Shown: one piece after another, positions 52,457-62,429 of the stretch | Layout of the letters: each line of letters opens with the position of its first letter | Position numbering within the stretch: the stretch's first letter is position 1 | NCBI GenBank assembly: GCA_947497085.1 | Contig: CANMFE010000002.1 | Span: forward strand, 186,001 to 250,000 | Source of the DNA: an uncultured Sphingomonadaceae bacterium | GTDB lineage: Bacteria > Pseudomonadota > Alphaproteobacteria > Sphingomonadales > Sphingomonadaceae | Direction: 5' to 3' | DNA length: 64,000 bases | Position numbers and translations under genes: made by a program | The notes under the pieces: generated by a model | Seen by the model: only the letters and a program-made list of their open reading frames with translations | What the model was told of the DNA's origin: nothing | Database searches by the model: none

Positions 52457-55105
52457 ATGGAATCTCGGCTTTTGGCAGGCGCAGCACTTGGAGCGCTCGT
52501 TTCTTTATCGGCATGCGGCGGTGGCGGCGGAGAGGGTGTTGCCTCAACACCTGCGCCACCCCCAACATCCGCACCTGCGCCCACTCCTAGCCCAAGTCCA
52601 GCACCTGCGCCAACCCCTCCGCCAACAATGGCCAATGATGACCTGCTGGGAACACTGGAGAGTGAGGATTTCACGAATATTGCTGCTTCTGCTGCAGTGG
52701 CTTCCAGCCCAAGCGGAAACACATTGGCTGCGCAATCAATAGATGCAACAATAATATATGACAAAGCGAACAAGACTTACACATTGACCACTCCTACCGG
52801 GACAATAAGTTTTGCGCCTGGTGATATCGATCAAAGCCAAAGCACGGCAGACTCACTTGTCTATCTCAAAACGGCCGGGGACACGACAGATTCACTGACA
52901 TTGACCCGGCCCGGAAGGTCTGGTCCACTGACGTTCCGGTATGTCGGCGGTGCCTTTTGGCAGCAGACCACCATCGCTCAAAATTCCGGCAATGGCTCTA
53001 TTGATGCAATAGTCTATGGTGTTGAGACTCCAGATGCCGATGTACCACGCGGCGGGGTGGCCAATTATGATATAGCGCTTATTGGGGCGATTTCGGGAGG
53101 CCGCGATGTTTCTCCGCTGGCAGGAGAAGGAACAGCTTCGGTTGATTTTGATACTGGCCAAATCGCTGTTATTGGCACTATAGCGTTGTGGAACAATGGG
53201 ATTTTTTCGGGAAGCGCACGACTCTCTAGCCAGGGCAATACCTTTAGCGGGACCCTGACCCTTGACGACGACTTCCTTCGGCAAGGTACCTTGGAAGGGA
53301 TGCTATTCGGCCCCAATGCAGAAGAATTTGGAGCCTCTTGGTCATTTGGTCCTAGCAGCGGTACGGTTGCAGTTGGTGCATTGCTAGGCCGGGAGGGTGC
53401 TATAGACACAGGCAATGTATCGTTTGACGATTCGCCTAGCCAGTTGGCCAACAGCCAGACTTTTTCAACCTCAGAATCTGTCTTGAGCTTCGGCTTTGAT
53501 GGCGTGTTCGGGCAAAATTGGGAGGCAGGTGATTTCTCATCTATTGCGACAACCCATGGCCCTATGCTGTTGCGCTATGATGCGGCAACCAACACCTATA
53601 CGCTCATAAGTCCAGATGTAACGAGTTTTTATGATGTTAACTTTGGTCGCTTTGTCGGCGTGGGACGTTTCGCAACATCTTGGGATCAAAAGGGCGTGTC
53701 CCGCTTTACTACGCCACCTTTGTCTTATGTGCGGACGCGGGAATGGGAATATGTGAGCGACGGTGATTCGACGACTAATTACAGACTATCCTATCACACA
53801 TATGGCATGCCTACCGCAGATGATAATATCATCCGCGGCGGAACTGCAGGATATAAAATTGTCGTAAACGGTGTCGCCGCCGACAATGAATTTCGCAATC
53901 CAATGCGGTTTTCAGGCATAGGTGATTTTTTTGTCGATCTGGCTACCGGGGAAATCAACGCCTATACACCCCTGGATATTGAGGAAGAGGCAATCCTGTC
54001 CGGAATGTTTGGTGTTTCCACAGTTGGTGACTGGCGTTTCAACGGGACCCTGTCGTCCAATGCAAATCAATTCGACGGAACAGTCGTCATGAACGGCATA
54101 GGCACATATAACGGTACCGGCTCCGGCCAGTTTTTCGGCCCCGCCGCGCAAGAAGTCGGTGGCGTGTTCAGATTAACTGAGGCAGACGGAAATGCGGCTG
54201 TGGGATCATTTGTTGGCGTGAATGATGACAGCGTCACAAACCCCAATGCAGATGATCCCGGGATTTTGGACCTAACCGAAAAGACTGAGTTGGAATTGTT
54301 GTATGTCGATACACGGGACTCACATGGCGATCTGATAAGAATAACATATGACCCCGATGCAGGCGGTTATGACCTGACATTCCGTTTGGCAGGCTTGACC
54401 ACCGCAAAAGAACGCACAGCAGCTATAAATAGCGGAAATCTTGATGCATCCCGCAGTTCGGATGCGGTGGCCTATTATACGGGTGAAGTGACTGACCGAT
54501 TCGATGGAGATTTGCTGCCATATACGGCAACTGCAACAAGGCTGGGGGGCCAGAATCCAGATATTCAGCTCAGCTATACTTCGATCATGGACATTATTGT
54601 TGAAAATCAGCCCGGCGGGTACAGTTTTAGAGATTACCATGTTGCTGCAACAGGCCTGCGTTCCCGTATTGTCCCTCGCAGCGGCAACGGCAGGTATAGT
54701 GCGATTACACGCGGTTTCGCTTCTGTCAGCACTAAAGATGACACCAGCAAAAACTATGAGGTCTACCGAATTGGCGGCAAGGCCACTTTCCTCGTTGATT
54801 TCTCCGCCCTCTCCGTAATGGCCAATATCGGAAACATGAGGGGAGTAAGAATATCGGCTTCCAATTCCGGAGGCCAACAAGCACGGATTTTTGATGGATT
54901 TTCCGTCAATGCGGCAATCACCGGGACCAATTTTGCCACAGGGTTTAACGGTGCTATGGGACCATATCAGGGTAGCTTGTCCGGAGCCTTTTTTGGCCCT
55001 GACGCTGCAGAGATTGGCGGGGTATTTGAAGCCAATAGCGGCTTACCTAATTTTGACCCGCTGGTGATTGATATTGATGCGGCATTTGCGGGTGTGAAAA
55101 ACTAA
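52457..55105 (+). CDS. Three-module TbpB-like surface lipoprotein
   Basis: The 882-residue product has a lipobox (GALVSLSAC at Cys20), a Gly run and a Pro/Ala/Thr/Ser-rich linker (about 28-57). Three barrel-like modules follow, each ending in a related motif: LFGPNAEEFGASWSF (about 284), FFGPAAQEVGGVFRL (about 560) and FFGPDAAEIGGVFEA (about 845). The GxFFGPxAxExGGxF signature is the hallmark of transferrin-binding-protein-B-like barrels in iron/heme-acquisition lipoproteins. The downstream gene encodes a Slam-type translocon. The start has AAAGGG at good spacing. Several cargo types exist for such proteins (transferrin, hemoglobin, complement factors, glycans); the ligand here is unknown. 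Confidence 0.85.
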   Translation: MESRLLAGAALGALVSLSACGGGGGEGVASTPAPPPTSAPAPTPSPSPAPAPTPPPTMANDDLLGTLESEDFTNIAASAAVASSPSGNTLAAQSIDATIIYDKANKTYTLTTPTGTISFAPGDIDQSQSTADSLVYLKTAGDTTDSLTLTRPGRSGPLTFRYVGGAFWQQTTIAQNSGNGSIDAIVYGVETPDADVPRGGVANYDIALIGAISGGRDVSPLAGEGTASVDFDTGQIAVIGTIALWNNGIFSGSARLSSQGNTFSGTLTLDDDFLRQGTLEGMLFGPNAEEFGASWSFGPSSGTVAVGALLGREGAIDTGNVSFDDSPSQLANSQTFSTSESVLSFGFDGVFGQNWEAGDFSSIATTHGPMLLRYDAATNTYTLISPDVTSFYDVNFGRFVGVGRFATSWDQKGVSRFTTPPLSYVRTREWEYVSDGDSTTNYRLSYHTYGMPTADDNIIRGGTAGYKIVVNGVAADNEFRNPMRFSGIGDFFVDLATGEINAYTPLDIEEEAILSGMFGVSTVGDWRFNGTLSSNANQFDGTVVMNGIGTYNGTGSGQFFGPAAQEVGGVFRLTEADGNAAVGSFVGVNDDSVTNPNADDPGILDLTEKTELELLYVDTRDSHGDLIRITYDPDAGGYDLTFRLAGLTTAKERTAAINSGNLDASRSSDAVAYYTGEVTDRFDGDLLPYTATATRLGGQNPDIQLSYTSIMDIIVENQPGGYSFRDYHVAATGLRSRIVPRSGNGRYSAITRGFASVSTKDDTSKNYEVYRIGGKATFLVDFSALSVMANIGNMRGVRISASNSGGQQARIFDGFSVNAAITGTNFATGFNGAMGPYQGSLSGAFFGPDAAEIGGVFEANSGLPNFDPLVIDIDAAFAGVKN

Positions 55106-55187
55106 GCAGGTTATTCCCTTACCAATTCCGGTAGCACACGGGCATTCGGCTCTGCAGGCTTGCCAACTCTCTCTGACAGGAAACGTT

Positions 55188-56513
55188 ATGCCGCTTTCGT
55201 TTGCCCTTCTGATGCTTTCTTCGGCAACGGCCTATGGCCCCGCTGAACGGCAGATAGAAGAATCCCCTGAATCCGCAGTAACCCTTACAACAGCGCAGCT
55301 ATTCCAGTTTGCCGATGCGGCGCGGGATCGTGGAGATTTTGAAATCGCCGAATCCGCCTATCGCGCGCTCGCAACCAACCCTGATATCGAATTGCGCACC
55401 GAAGCGCGTTTCCGGCTTGCCCTGATGCTCGCCAATCTGAAGCGCCATACCGATTCTGCCGTACTGTTGCGCCAGATTCTGGATGACAAACCGGATGCCG
55501 CACGTGTCCGTCTCGAACTGGCCCGCATCCTCGCCCTGATGGGTGACATGTCTGGTGCGGCGCGGGAGTTGCGACAGGCACAGGCAACAGGCCTTCCCCC
55601 CGAAGTCGCACGACTGGTCGACATCTATACCAACGCGCTGCGGTCCCGAAAACCCTTTGGGGCATCAATGGAAATCGCGCTCGCCCCGGACAGCAATATC
55701 AACCGCGCCACCCAGTCCACCACACTGGATACTATCATCGCCCAGTTTGACCTGTCGGAAGATGCCCAAGCCCAGTCAGGCGTTGGATTGTCGCTAAAGG
55801 GACAGGCATATGCCAGGGCAGGAATAAGTGAAAGGTCAAGCCTGTTGGTGCGCCTTTCCGCTGACGCCAACCTGTACCGCAAAAGCGCGTTTAATGACAT
55901 ATCGCTGGGCGTGCAGGCGGGACCGGAAATACGCTCTGGCAAAGACCGTATCCGCCCCAGCGCGGGATATATCTATCGCTGGTATGGCGGCGATCCGTTT
56001 GCTGATACGGTCAGCGCCGCAATAAACATCCAGCATCCGATGGGCAACCGCGCACAGCTGGGGTTCAACGGTTCGGTCGGACGCACCAATAACCGGCGCA
56101 ACGACTTACAGGATGGTGAGATTTATGCCGCCTCCGTAACATATGAACGCGCGTTTTCGGCAAAATTCGGGGGCGGCTTGACACTTACCGGGGTGCGTCA
56201 GGCACTGCGCGATCCCGGCTATGCCACGGCATCCGGCACAGTCCAGGCGGTTGCTTATCGTGAAATCGGCCAGATGACAGCGGCAGCGGCACTGAGTTAC
56301 AGCCATCTTGAAGCGGACAAGCGCTTATTCCTTTTCCCACGCCGGCGAGTGGATAACAGGTTCAATGCTTCGCTCAGCACCCAGTTCCGGCAGATCACCA
56401 TACAAGGTTTCGCGCCCCTGCTTCGTGTTTCCTATGAACGCAACATCTCTACGGTTGGTATATATGACTATGCCAGAGTTGCGGCGGAAATCGGCATAAC
56501 ACGGGCATTTTAA
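55188..56513 (+). CDS. Slam-type surface lipoprotein assembly modifier
   Basis: The 441-residue protein has a short signal peptide and an N-terminal TPR domain (about 35-150; LFQFADAARDRGDFEIAESA, then RVRLELARILALMGDMSGAA). A C-terminal ~290-residue barrel follows (strands such as GVGLSLKGQAYARAGI, and a terminal Phe in EIGITRAF). This TPR-plus-DUF560 barrel arrangement is that of Slam, the outer-membrane translocon that flips TbpB/HpuA-like lipoproteins to the surface. It lies 82 bases after such a lipoprotein gene, with AGGAAACG as ribosome binding site. Most described Slams are from Neisseria, Moraxella and Pasteurellaceae; this copy is in an alphaproteobacterium. Confidence 0.83.
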   Translation: MPLSFALLMLSSATAYGPAERQIEESPESAVTLTTAQLFQFADAARDRGDFEIAESAYRALATNPDIELRTEARFRLALMLANLKRHTDSAVLLRQILDDKPDAARVRLELARILALMGDMSGAARELRQAQATGLPPEVARLVDIYTNALRSRKPFGASMEIALAPDSNINRATQSTTLDTIIAQFDLSEDAQAQSGVGLSLKGQAYARAGISERSSLLVRLSADANLYRKSAFNDISLGVQAGPEIRSGKDRIRPSAGYIYRWYGGDPFADTVSAAINIQHPMGNRAQLGFNGSVGRTNNRRNDLQDGEIYAASVTYERAFSAKFGGGLTLTGVRQALRDPGYATASGTVQAVAYREIGQMTAAAALSYSHLEADKRLFLFPRRRVDNRFNASLSTQFRQITIQGFAPLLRVSYERNISTVGIYDYARVAAEIGITRAF

Positions 56514-56648
56514 GACTGTCACCGCACTTTTTGCCGTGCGATCCCAGGCCAACGCACATAATCAGGCGCGTCCAGCCAGGTAAACGTCTATACACCCTTG
56601 CCCGAGGCTGTTAGAAATATCGAACGGGAAAATTATCGGGAGGCATAT

Positions 56649-59600
56649 ATGGCGGGCAAAAACAGGCTGGATCCTATTCCGAAACCTGATGGCCTGCCAA
56701 TACTTGGCAATATCCTTTCCGTTGATTCCGATACCCCGCTGCAGAGCCTGATGGAGCATTGCAAACAGCAGGGGCCGCTGTTCTGGCTTGACATGATGGG
56801 CACACCGATCATGATCGCATCCGGCCCTGAAATCGTTAACGAGCTGTGTGATGAAACCCGCTTTGACAAAACGGTCCGCGGTCCCCTTAAACGTGTGCGC
56901 GCAGTAGGCGGCAACGGCCTGTTTACAGGGGACACGATCGACCCTGAATGGTCGAAAGCGCACAATATATTGCTTCCCACTTTTGCCCAGAAAGCAATGC
57001 ATGAATATCTGCCGATGATGGTCGATATTGCCGAGCAGCTGATGCTCAAATGGGAACGGCTCAACGCGGATGACGAGATTGATGTTGTGCGCGACATGAC
57101 GGGGCTGACACTCGACACCATTGGCCTGTGCGGTTTCGATTACCGGTTCAATTCATTTTACCGCGAGGATTTCCACCCCTTTATCGATGCGCTGACGCGA
57201 ACGCTCGAAACCTGCATGCTGCAAAAAGGGCTACCCTTTGAAAAGCTGGTTTTGCGAAACCGGCTCGCACAGATGAAAGACGATGTCGCTTTCATGAACA
57301 AGCTGGTCGACGATATCATTTCCGAACGGCGGCGCAGCGGCGGCGCGCAAAAAGACCTGCTCAATTTCATGCTGGCTGGCGTGGACAAGGTGACGGGCGA
57401 AAGCCTGTCGGATGAAAATATACGCTACCAGATCAACACCTTCCTGATCGCCGGTCATGAAACGACATCGGGGCTGATGTCCTTCACGCTCTATTATCTG
57501 CTTAAAAACCCTGCGATCATGGCGAAAGCCACTGAAGAAGTGGACCGCGTACTGGGCAAGGACATCGGCACTACGCCGACCATCGCGCAGATCGCCCAGC
57601 TCGAATATACGCGCGCTGTCCTGCTTGAAGCGCTGCGGCTCTGGCCCACCGCGCCCGCATTCAGCGTCGCGCCGTTCGAGGATGAAATTGTCGGCGGCAA
57701 ATATCCGATCAAAAAGGGCACGTTCGTCACCATCCTGATCCCCAGCCTGCACCGCGATAAATCCATCTGGGGTGATGACCCCGATGCATTCAACCCCGAC
57801 CATTTCTCGCGCGAAGCCGAAGCCGCACGGCCCGACCATGTATACAAGCCTTTCGGCAACGGTCAGCGCGCCTGTATCGGGCGGCAGTTTGCCTTGCAGG
57901 AGGCCGTGCTGGTGCTGGCAATGATTCTGCAGCGCTTCACGTTATACGATCACAAAAACTACCAGATGGATATCAAGGAAACACTCTCGCTCAAACCTGA
58001 CGGATTTACTATCCGCGCCAAGGTGCGTGACGGCTTGACCCGCACTATGGCGGCAGCGCCGGATAAGGACGCTGACAGTGCTAAAACGCAAGCCCAGCGC
58101 CCTAAACATGGCGCCAAGCTGACAGTGCTCTATGGCAGCAATCTGGGCATGGCGGAAAGCTATGCACATGAAGTCGCGCAGATGGGCGACCTGAACGGTT
58201 TTGATACCACGCTCGCCAATCTGGATGATTATGCGGATGGTCCGCCCAAATCAGGTGCAGTGGTGATTGTCACCGCATCCTATAATGGCAAGCCGCCGGA
58301 TAATGCGGTGCAGTTTGCGACCTGGCTGGACAAAGCCGGAGCCGGTGCCGCAAAGGGTGTTACCTATGCCGTTTTCGGATGCGGCAACCGGGACTGGGCG
58401 TCGACATTCCAGACCGTGCCGCGCCTGATTGACCAGCGGATGGAAGAACTGGGCGCACACCGCCTCACCCCGCGCGGCGAAGGCGATGCACGCGAGGATA
58501 TGGACGAGCAGTTCCATGACTGGTTCGAAAAGCTCTGGCCCGCCATCGGCAGTGCCCTCGATCTGGGCATCGACTTTACCGCACCGGCCGAGGCAGAACC
58601 GCTTTACAAAGTCGAAATTGCCGAAAGCGTCACCGCCAATCCTGTTGCCCTTCAGGCAGGCGCAACGCCCATGGCGATCCTTGCCAACCATGAGCTGCAA
58701 AACCATGACGGTCCGAACCCGTCTGACCGTTCAACGCGGCATATCGAGATCGAACTGCCAGAAGATGTAGCTTACCAGCCGGGCGATCATCTGTGCGTTG
58801 TACCGGTCAACAGCCCTGCGCTTGTCGAGCGGGCACTGTCGCGTTTCGGATTTGATGACCAAACCTATATCCGTGTCGATGTGACTGGCGGCCGCCGCAG
58901 CCCCTTCCCCAATGGCAGCACGTTTTCGGTAAAGCGCCTGGCCGAAGTCTATGGCGAATTACAGGCTGTCGCTTCGCGCCGGGATATCGCGATACTGGCC
59001 GCCAACACACGCTGTCCAAAGACAAAGCCACTGCTGGAGGCACTGGCTGCACCCGCCAAAGATGGTGAAGACCTGTATCGCAGTGAAGTGTTCCTGAAAC
59101 GCAAATCCGTGCTCGATATCCTGGATGAGCACCCGGCCTGCGAGCTGCCCTTTGCGCAGTTCCTGGAAATGATTCCGTTTATCACGCCGCGTTATTATTC
59201 CATCTCGTCTTCGCCGAGCATGACACCAGGCAGATGCTCAATCACTGTCGGCGTGGTTGAGGGGCCTGCACACTCGGGCAGCGGCACATATAAAGGCGTG
59301 TGTTCCACCTATCTGCGCGACATGCAGGCAGGGGATATGGTGCAGGCCGCGGTGAAAGCACCGACGACACCATTCCGCCTGCCCGGTGATCCGCAAAAGC
59401 CGGTCATCATGATCGGTCCCGGCACCGGCATTGCCCCGTTCCGGGGTTTCCTGCAGGAACGCCGCGCGCTGAAAGATGCAGGCAAAACGCTTGGTGCGGC
59501 CATGCTGTTCTTTGGTTGCCGCCATAGCCAGCAGGATTTCATCTATGCCGATGAACTGAAAGCGGCGGACAGCGATGGTATTGCCGAATTGCACACCGCC

Positions 59601-59858
59601 TTTTCACGCGAAGGTGATGACAAAATGTACGTACAGCACCTGATGCAGGGGCAATCAGACAGGATATGGGAGCTGATAGAGGCGGGCGCAGTGGTCTATA
59701 TTTGCGGCGATGGCGCCGCAATGGAACCCGACGTCAAACATGCACTCGCAAAAATCCATGTCGAACATAATAAGTCGGCACTGGATGAAAGCCTGAAATG
59801 GATTGAGGACATGGCCGAAGAGGGCCGCTATGTGCTCGATGTATGGGTCGGCGGCTGA
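56649..59858 (+). CDS. CYP102-type P450-reductase fusion (BM3-like)
   Basis: The 1069-residue self-sufficient monooxygenase has a P450 domain (about 1-460): I-helix LIAGHETTSGLMSFTLYYLL, ExxR in EALRLWPTAP, and heme Cys near residue 408 in FGNGQRACIGRQFALQEA. An FMN flavodoxin domain follows (about 495-640; LTVLYGSNLGMAESYAHEVA), then an FAD/NADPH reductase (about 690-1069; PRYYSISSSPS, MIGPGTGIAPFRGF). It is close to P450 BM3 in order and length and hydroxylates fatty acids or similar substrates with NADPH. At the positions aligned with BM3 Arg47 and Tyr51, which anchor the substrate carboxylate, this protein has Thr and Ile (GTPIMIASGP). ATG at 56649 follows GGGAGG; the TTG at 56598 is rejected. 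A hairpin terminator follows. Confidence 0.95.
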   Translation: MAGKNRLDPIPKPDGLPILGNILSVDSDTPLQSLMEHCKQQGPLFWLDMMGTPIMIASGPEIVNELCDETRFDKTVRGPLKRVRAVGGNGLFTGDTIDPEWSKAHNILLPTFAQKAMHEYLPMMVDIAEQLMLKWERLNADDEIDVVRDMTGLTLDTIGLCGFDYRFNSFYREDFHPFIDALTRTLETCMLQKGLPFEKLVLRNRLAQMKDDVAFMNKLVDDIISERRRSGGAQKDLLNFMLAGVDKVTGESLSDENIRYQINTFLIAGHETTSGLMSFTLYYLLKNPAIMAKATEEVDRVLGKDIGTTPTIAQIAQLEYTRAVLLEALRLWPTAPAFSVAPFEDEIVGGKYPIKKGTFVTILIPSLHRDKSIWGDDPDAFNPDHFSREAEAARPDHVYKPFGNGQRACIGRQFALQEAVLVLAMILQRFTLYDHKNYQMDIKETLSLKPDGFTIRAKVRDGLTRTMAAAPDKDADSAKTQAQRPKHGAKLTVLYGSNLGMAESYAHEVAQMGDLNGFDTTLANLDDYADGPPKSGAVVIVTASYNGKPPDNAVQFATWLDKAGAGAAKGVTYAVFGCGNRDWASTFQTVPRLIDQRMEELGAHRLTPRGEGDAREDMDEQFHDWFEKLWPAIGSALDLGIDFTAPAEAEPLYKVEIAESVTANPVALQAGATPMAILANHELQNHDGPNPSDRSTRHIEIELPEDVAYQPGDHLCVVPVNSPALVERALSRFGFDDQTYIRVDVTGGRRSPFPNGSTFSVKRLAEVYGELQAVASRRDIAILAANTRCPKTKPLLEALAAPAKDGEDLYRSEVFLKRKSVLDILDEHPACELPFAQFLEMIPFITPRYYSISSSPSMTPGRCSITVGVVEGPAHSGSGTYKGVCSTYLRDMQAGDMVQAAVKAPTTPFRLPGDPQKPVIMIGPGTGIAPFRGFLQERRALKDAGKTLGAAMLFFGCRHSQQDFIYADELKAADSDGIAELHTAFSREGDDKMYVQHLMQGQSDRIWELIEAGAVVYICGDGAAMEPDVKHALAKIHVEHNKSALDESLKWIEDMAEEGRYVLDVWVGG

Positions 59859-59882
59859 AACAGATCGACTGCGCGACAGAAA

Positions 59883-59920
59883 AACCGCCCGCCCTCACAT
59901 AGAAGGACGGGCGGTTTTTT
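59883..59920. terminator. Bidirectional terminator hairpin
   Basis: The stem ACCGCCCGTC-like arms (AACCGCCCGCCCT and AGGACGGGCGGTT) around a ~10-base loop are followed by TTTTTTATTT. It lies between the convergent P450 fusion and TonB-receptor genes; the minus-strand side also carries an AAAA run before the stem. Confidence 0.8.
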
Positions 59921-59931
59921 ATTTGCAACGA

Positions 59932-62352
59932 TCAGAATTTCTTTTTGACGCGCAAACCGATACGCCGCGGCGGTGCCACAAATGTACCGAAAGTCCGTGT
60001 ATAAACAGGGTCGCCATTAATGTCGGCAACAGCCTGATCAAATAGCGGCGTACCGCGCACACCGGTTTCACCAAACGTGTTGAAGATATTGTCGGCATAG
60101 AGCGTGGCATCCCAGCCATTACCGCTCAGGCTTAGCGAGGCATTATGCCGGTCAAAGCCCGGCAGCACCAATCCGCCAGCACGACTGCCCGTACGCGTCA
60201 GGACATTGCTGTGCGCGGTAAAGCCATAACTGAGCTTTATATCCCAGTCGGCGGAAACCGGCATGGTGTAATCGGCAAAAAAGCTACCCTGATGCTTGGG
60301 TGAACCCGGGAGGCGATCGCCATCCTGGCCATCGACCGGATTTGTACCGAAACCGGGAGGTGTAAGTTCATTAAGCAGCGATGGCGACAAGCCGGAAAGC
60401 TGCGCATCAGTATAGCTGTAAGCTCCGCGGAAGCTAAGCCTGTCAGTGGCACGCAGTGCGCCAAAAATCTCAAAACCTTTCGATTCAGCGCCTGCCCCGT
60501 TGATCGTGATGGGGGATGAGCCGTTGATGGTAGCAGATGTAACCTGCGGGCCCTTCCAGTCTATATAATAGACAGCACCGTTCAGTGTCAGATCACCGCC
60601 CATCCACTGCGTTTTGAAACCAAGCTCATAGTTGGTGGTTTCATCCGCTGTATATTCAAGTTCATTTGGCAAGCCACAGATATTCTGCACTGTCACTGTT
60701 GGGTCGCATGGATCAAGCCCGTTGGAATTACCGATGCGGAAACCCTGGCTAATTGTGGCGTAAAGAAGCGCATCAGGTGTAATCTCATAAGACGTATTGA
60801 ACTTGTACAGGAAGCCATCGTCTTTCTGATTTGCAGGCGTAAAATCAAAGATGATCTGGTCCTGCGGATCACCAAAAAACACTGTGTTGAGCAGCGGCAA
60901 GTCAGTGGCCGACTCTGTTTGCAGATCATAATCGTAATAACGCCCACCAACTGTCACCTGCCAGGCATCAGTGATCTGGTAACTGATTTCACCAAAGACC
61001 GCCATTTCGGTCAGGTCTGAATTAAACGGTGCAATATATTCGATCGAATCAGGCCGTAATTGCACACCGCCAAAATTATCGACTGCGAACTGATCATAGC
61101 CCGGCGCAAATTCGGTGCTCAGCGCACGAACTTTTTCGTCATTGTAAAACCCGCCAACTATAAAACTGAACGGGCCGTCAAAACTGGAAACCAGCCGGAC
61201 TTCCTGTGTGAAAATTTCAGTTTCATCTTCCTCCAAGGTGAAGGCCGTGAAATTCGGGAATTGCTCATAGCTATATTCCAGGGTGATCAGCAGATCGGTC
61301 TGGTCGCGGTTGCCGCGCTCCTTGTGCTTGGAATAACCGGTGGCCGAAACCAGCGAAGCAAAACCAAGGTCCAGCTCCGCCTCTAATGAAACAAGCTGTG
61401 TTTCACGCTTGTTCGGCTCGCTCACGCGTAGGGCATTTTCATATTTACCGATCTCTACCGGGAAATTGGTAAGGCGGCGGTGCGAAAGCTGGCGGCCTTC
61501 GGTACGCGCATCCTGGTAATGATATGTCAGGGTAGCATCAAATGTATTTGACGGGTTGAAACGGAGCGCAGCGCGTGCAGAAAAAGTCTCGTCCGTATTC
61601 AAGTCCTTGAGAGGCTTGAAATTAGACGCATCGGCAATATCGTCCGGGTTGGAAACCGCGATTTCACGCACCGCGTAGGGATAATCGATAAACCCGCGAT
61701 CATTTGCAAAATCGACAGAACCGCGAAAAGCTATGCTGTCACCCAACGGAATATTGATCGTCATGCCGGTATCGGTGCTGATACCGCTACCTGATGAATA
61801 GGCATAGGCATCACCGCGCAGTTCACCGCTAATTTCGCCCAGTTTTGGTTTAACAGGAATATAGCGGATAGCGCCGCCCAATGTGCCCGCACCATAGAGT
61901 GTACCCTGCGGGCCAAGCAGGAATTCAACCCGCTCCATGTCGTTGAGCCGCAGGTCGACAAACAATGGAATGTCGCCAACATATGTTGAAACCGCGCCGC
62001 CGCCATCATTATTGCCATCAAAGGAACCAAGACCTGTTGCATTCAGGCCGCGGAACACGACAGGTGTGCCGGAACGGTTGCCCTGGTCGAGAATATATAC
62101 GCCCGGCACGGTTGCCGCGACTTCACGCAGGTTTTCAAGTCCGCGCGCCTGCAGCTCTTCGCCGCCCACAGCAGAAATATTGATCGGCACATCCTGCACC
62201 GTGCCTTCACGGCGTGTCGCGGTGACGATAATGACTTCCCTATCGTCATTTTCCGCGCCCTCTTGACTGTCCGTCTGCGCTTGCGCAGTAAATGGCATCG
62301 TACTTGCTGCGAGAAACAGCATGGTACGAAATGTATATTTGGAATTTTTCAT
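59932..62352 (-). CDS. TonB-dependent receptor
   Basis: The 806-residue outer-membrane protein has a signal peptide (FLAASTMPFTAQA-QT). The TonB-box-like strand is DDREVIIVTATRREGTVQDV. A plug domain follows (about 45-160; RGLENLREVAATVPGVYIL and VEFLLGPQGTLYGAGTLGG), then a 22-strand-type barrel ending in APPRRIGLRVKKKF. ATG at 62352 is chosen because GGAAGGAAG lies seven bases upstream; the 64-residue upstream extension is rejected. A TPR-sulfotransferase gene is divergent 78 bases away. Sphingomonads use such receptors for many large substrates besides siderophores; the ligand is unknown. Confidence 0.93.
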   Translation of the reverse strand: MKNSKYTFRTMLFLAASTMPFTAQAQTDSQEGAENDDREVIIVTATRREGTVQDVPINISAVGGEELQARGLENLREVAATVPGVYILDQGNRSGTPVVFRGLNATGLGSFDGNNDGGGAVSTYVGDIPLFVDLRLNDMERVEFLLGPQGTLYGAGTLGGAIRYIPVKPKLGEISGELRGDAYAYSSGSGISTDTGMTINIPLGDSIAFRGSVDFANDRGFIDYPYAVREIAVSNPDDIADASNFKPLKDLNTDETFSARAALRFNPSNTFDATLTYHYQDARTEGRQLSHRRLTNFPVEIGKYENALRVSEPNKRETQLVSLEAELDLGFASLVSATGYSKHKERGNRDQTDLLITLEYSYEQFPNFTAFTLEEDETEIFTQEVRLVSSFDGPFSFIVGGFYNDEKVRALSTEFAPGYDQFAVDNFGGVQLRPDSIEYIAPFNSDLTEMAVFGEISYQITDAWQVTVGGRYYDYDLQTESATDLPLLNTVFFGDPQDQIIFDFTPANQKDDGFLYKFNTSYEITPDALLYATISQGFRIGNSNGLDPCDPTVTVQNICGLPNELEYTADETTNYELGFKTQWMGGDLTLNGAVYYIDWKGPQVTSATINGSSPITINGAGAESKGFEIFGALRATDRLSFRGAYSYTDAQLSGLSPSLLNELTPPGFGTNPVDGQDGDRLPGSPKHQGSFFADYTMPVSADWDIKLSYGFTAHSNVLTRTGSRAGGLVLPGFDRHNASLSLSGNGWDATLYADNIFNTFGETGVRGTPLFDQAVADINGDPVYTRTFGTFVAPPRRIGLRVKKKF

Positions 62353-62429
62353 AATTTTCTTCCTTCCGCTCCCCAGTTGAAGATATTCTGTAATGTGTAC
62401 ACCATAAAAACAATTGGAAAATTGCTGCG

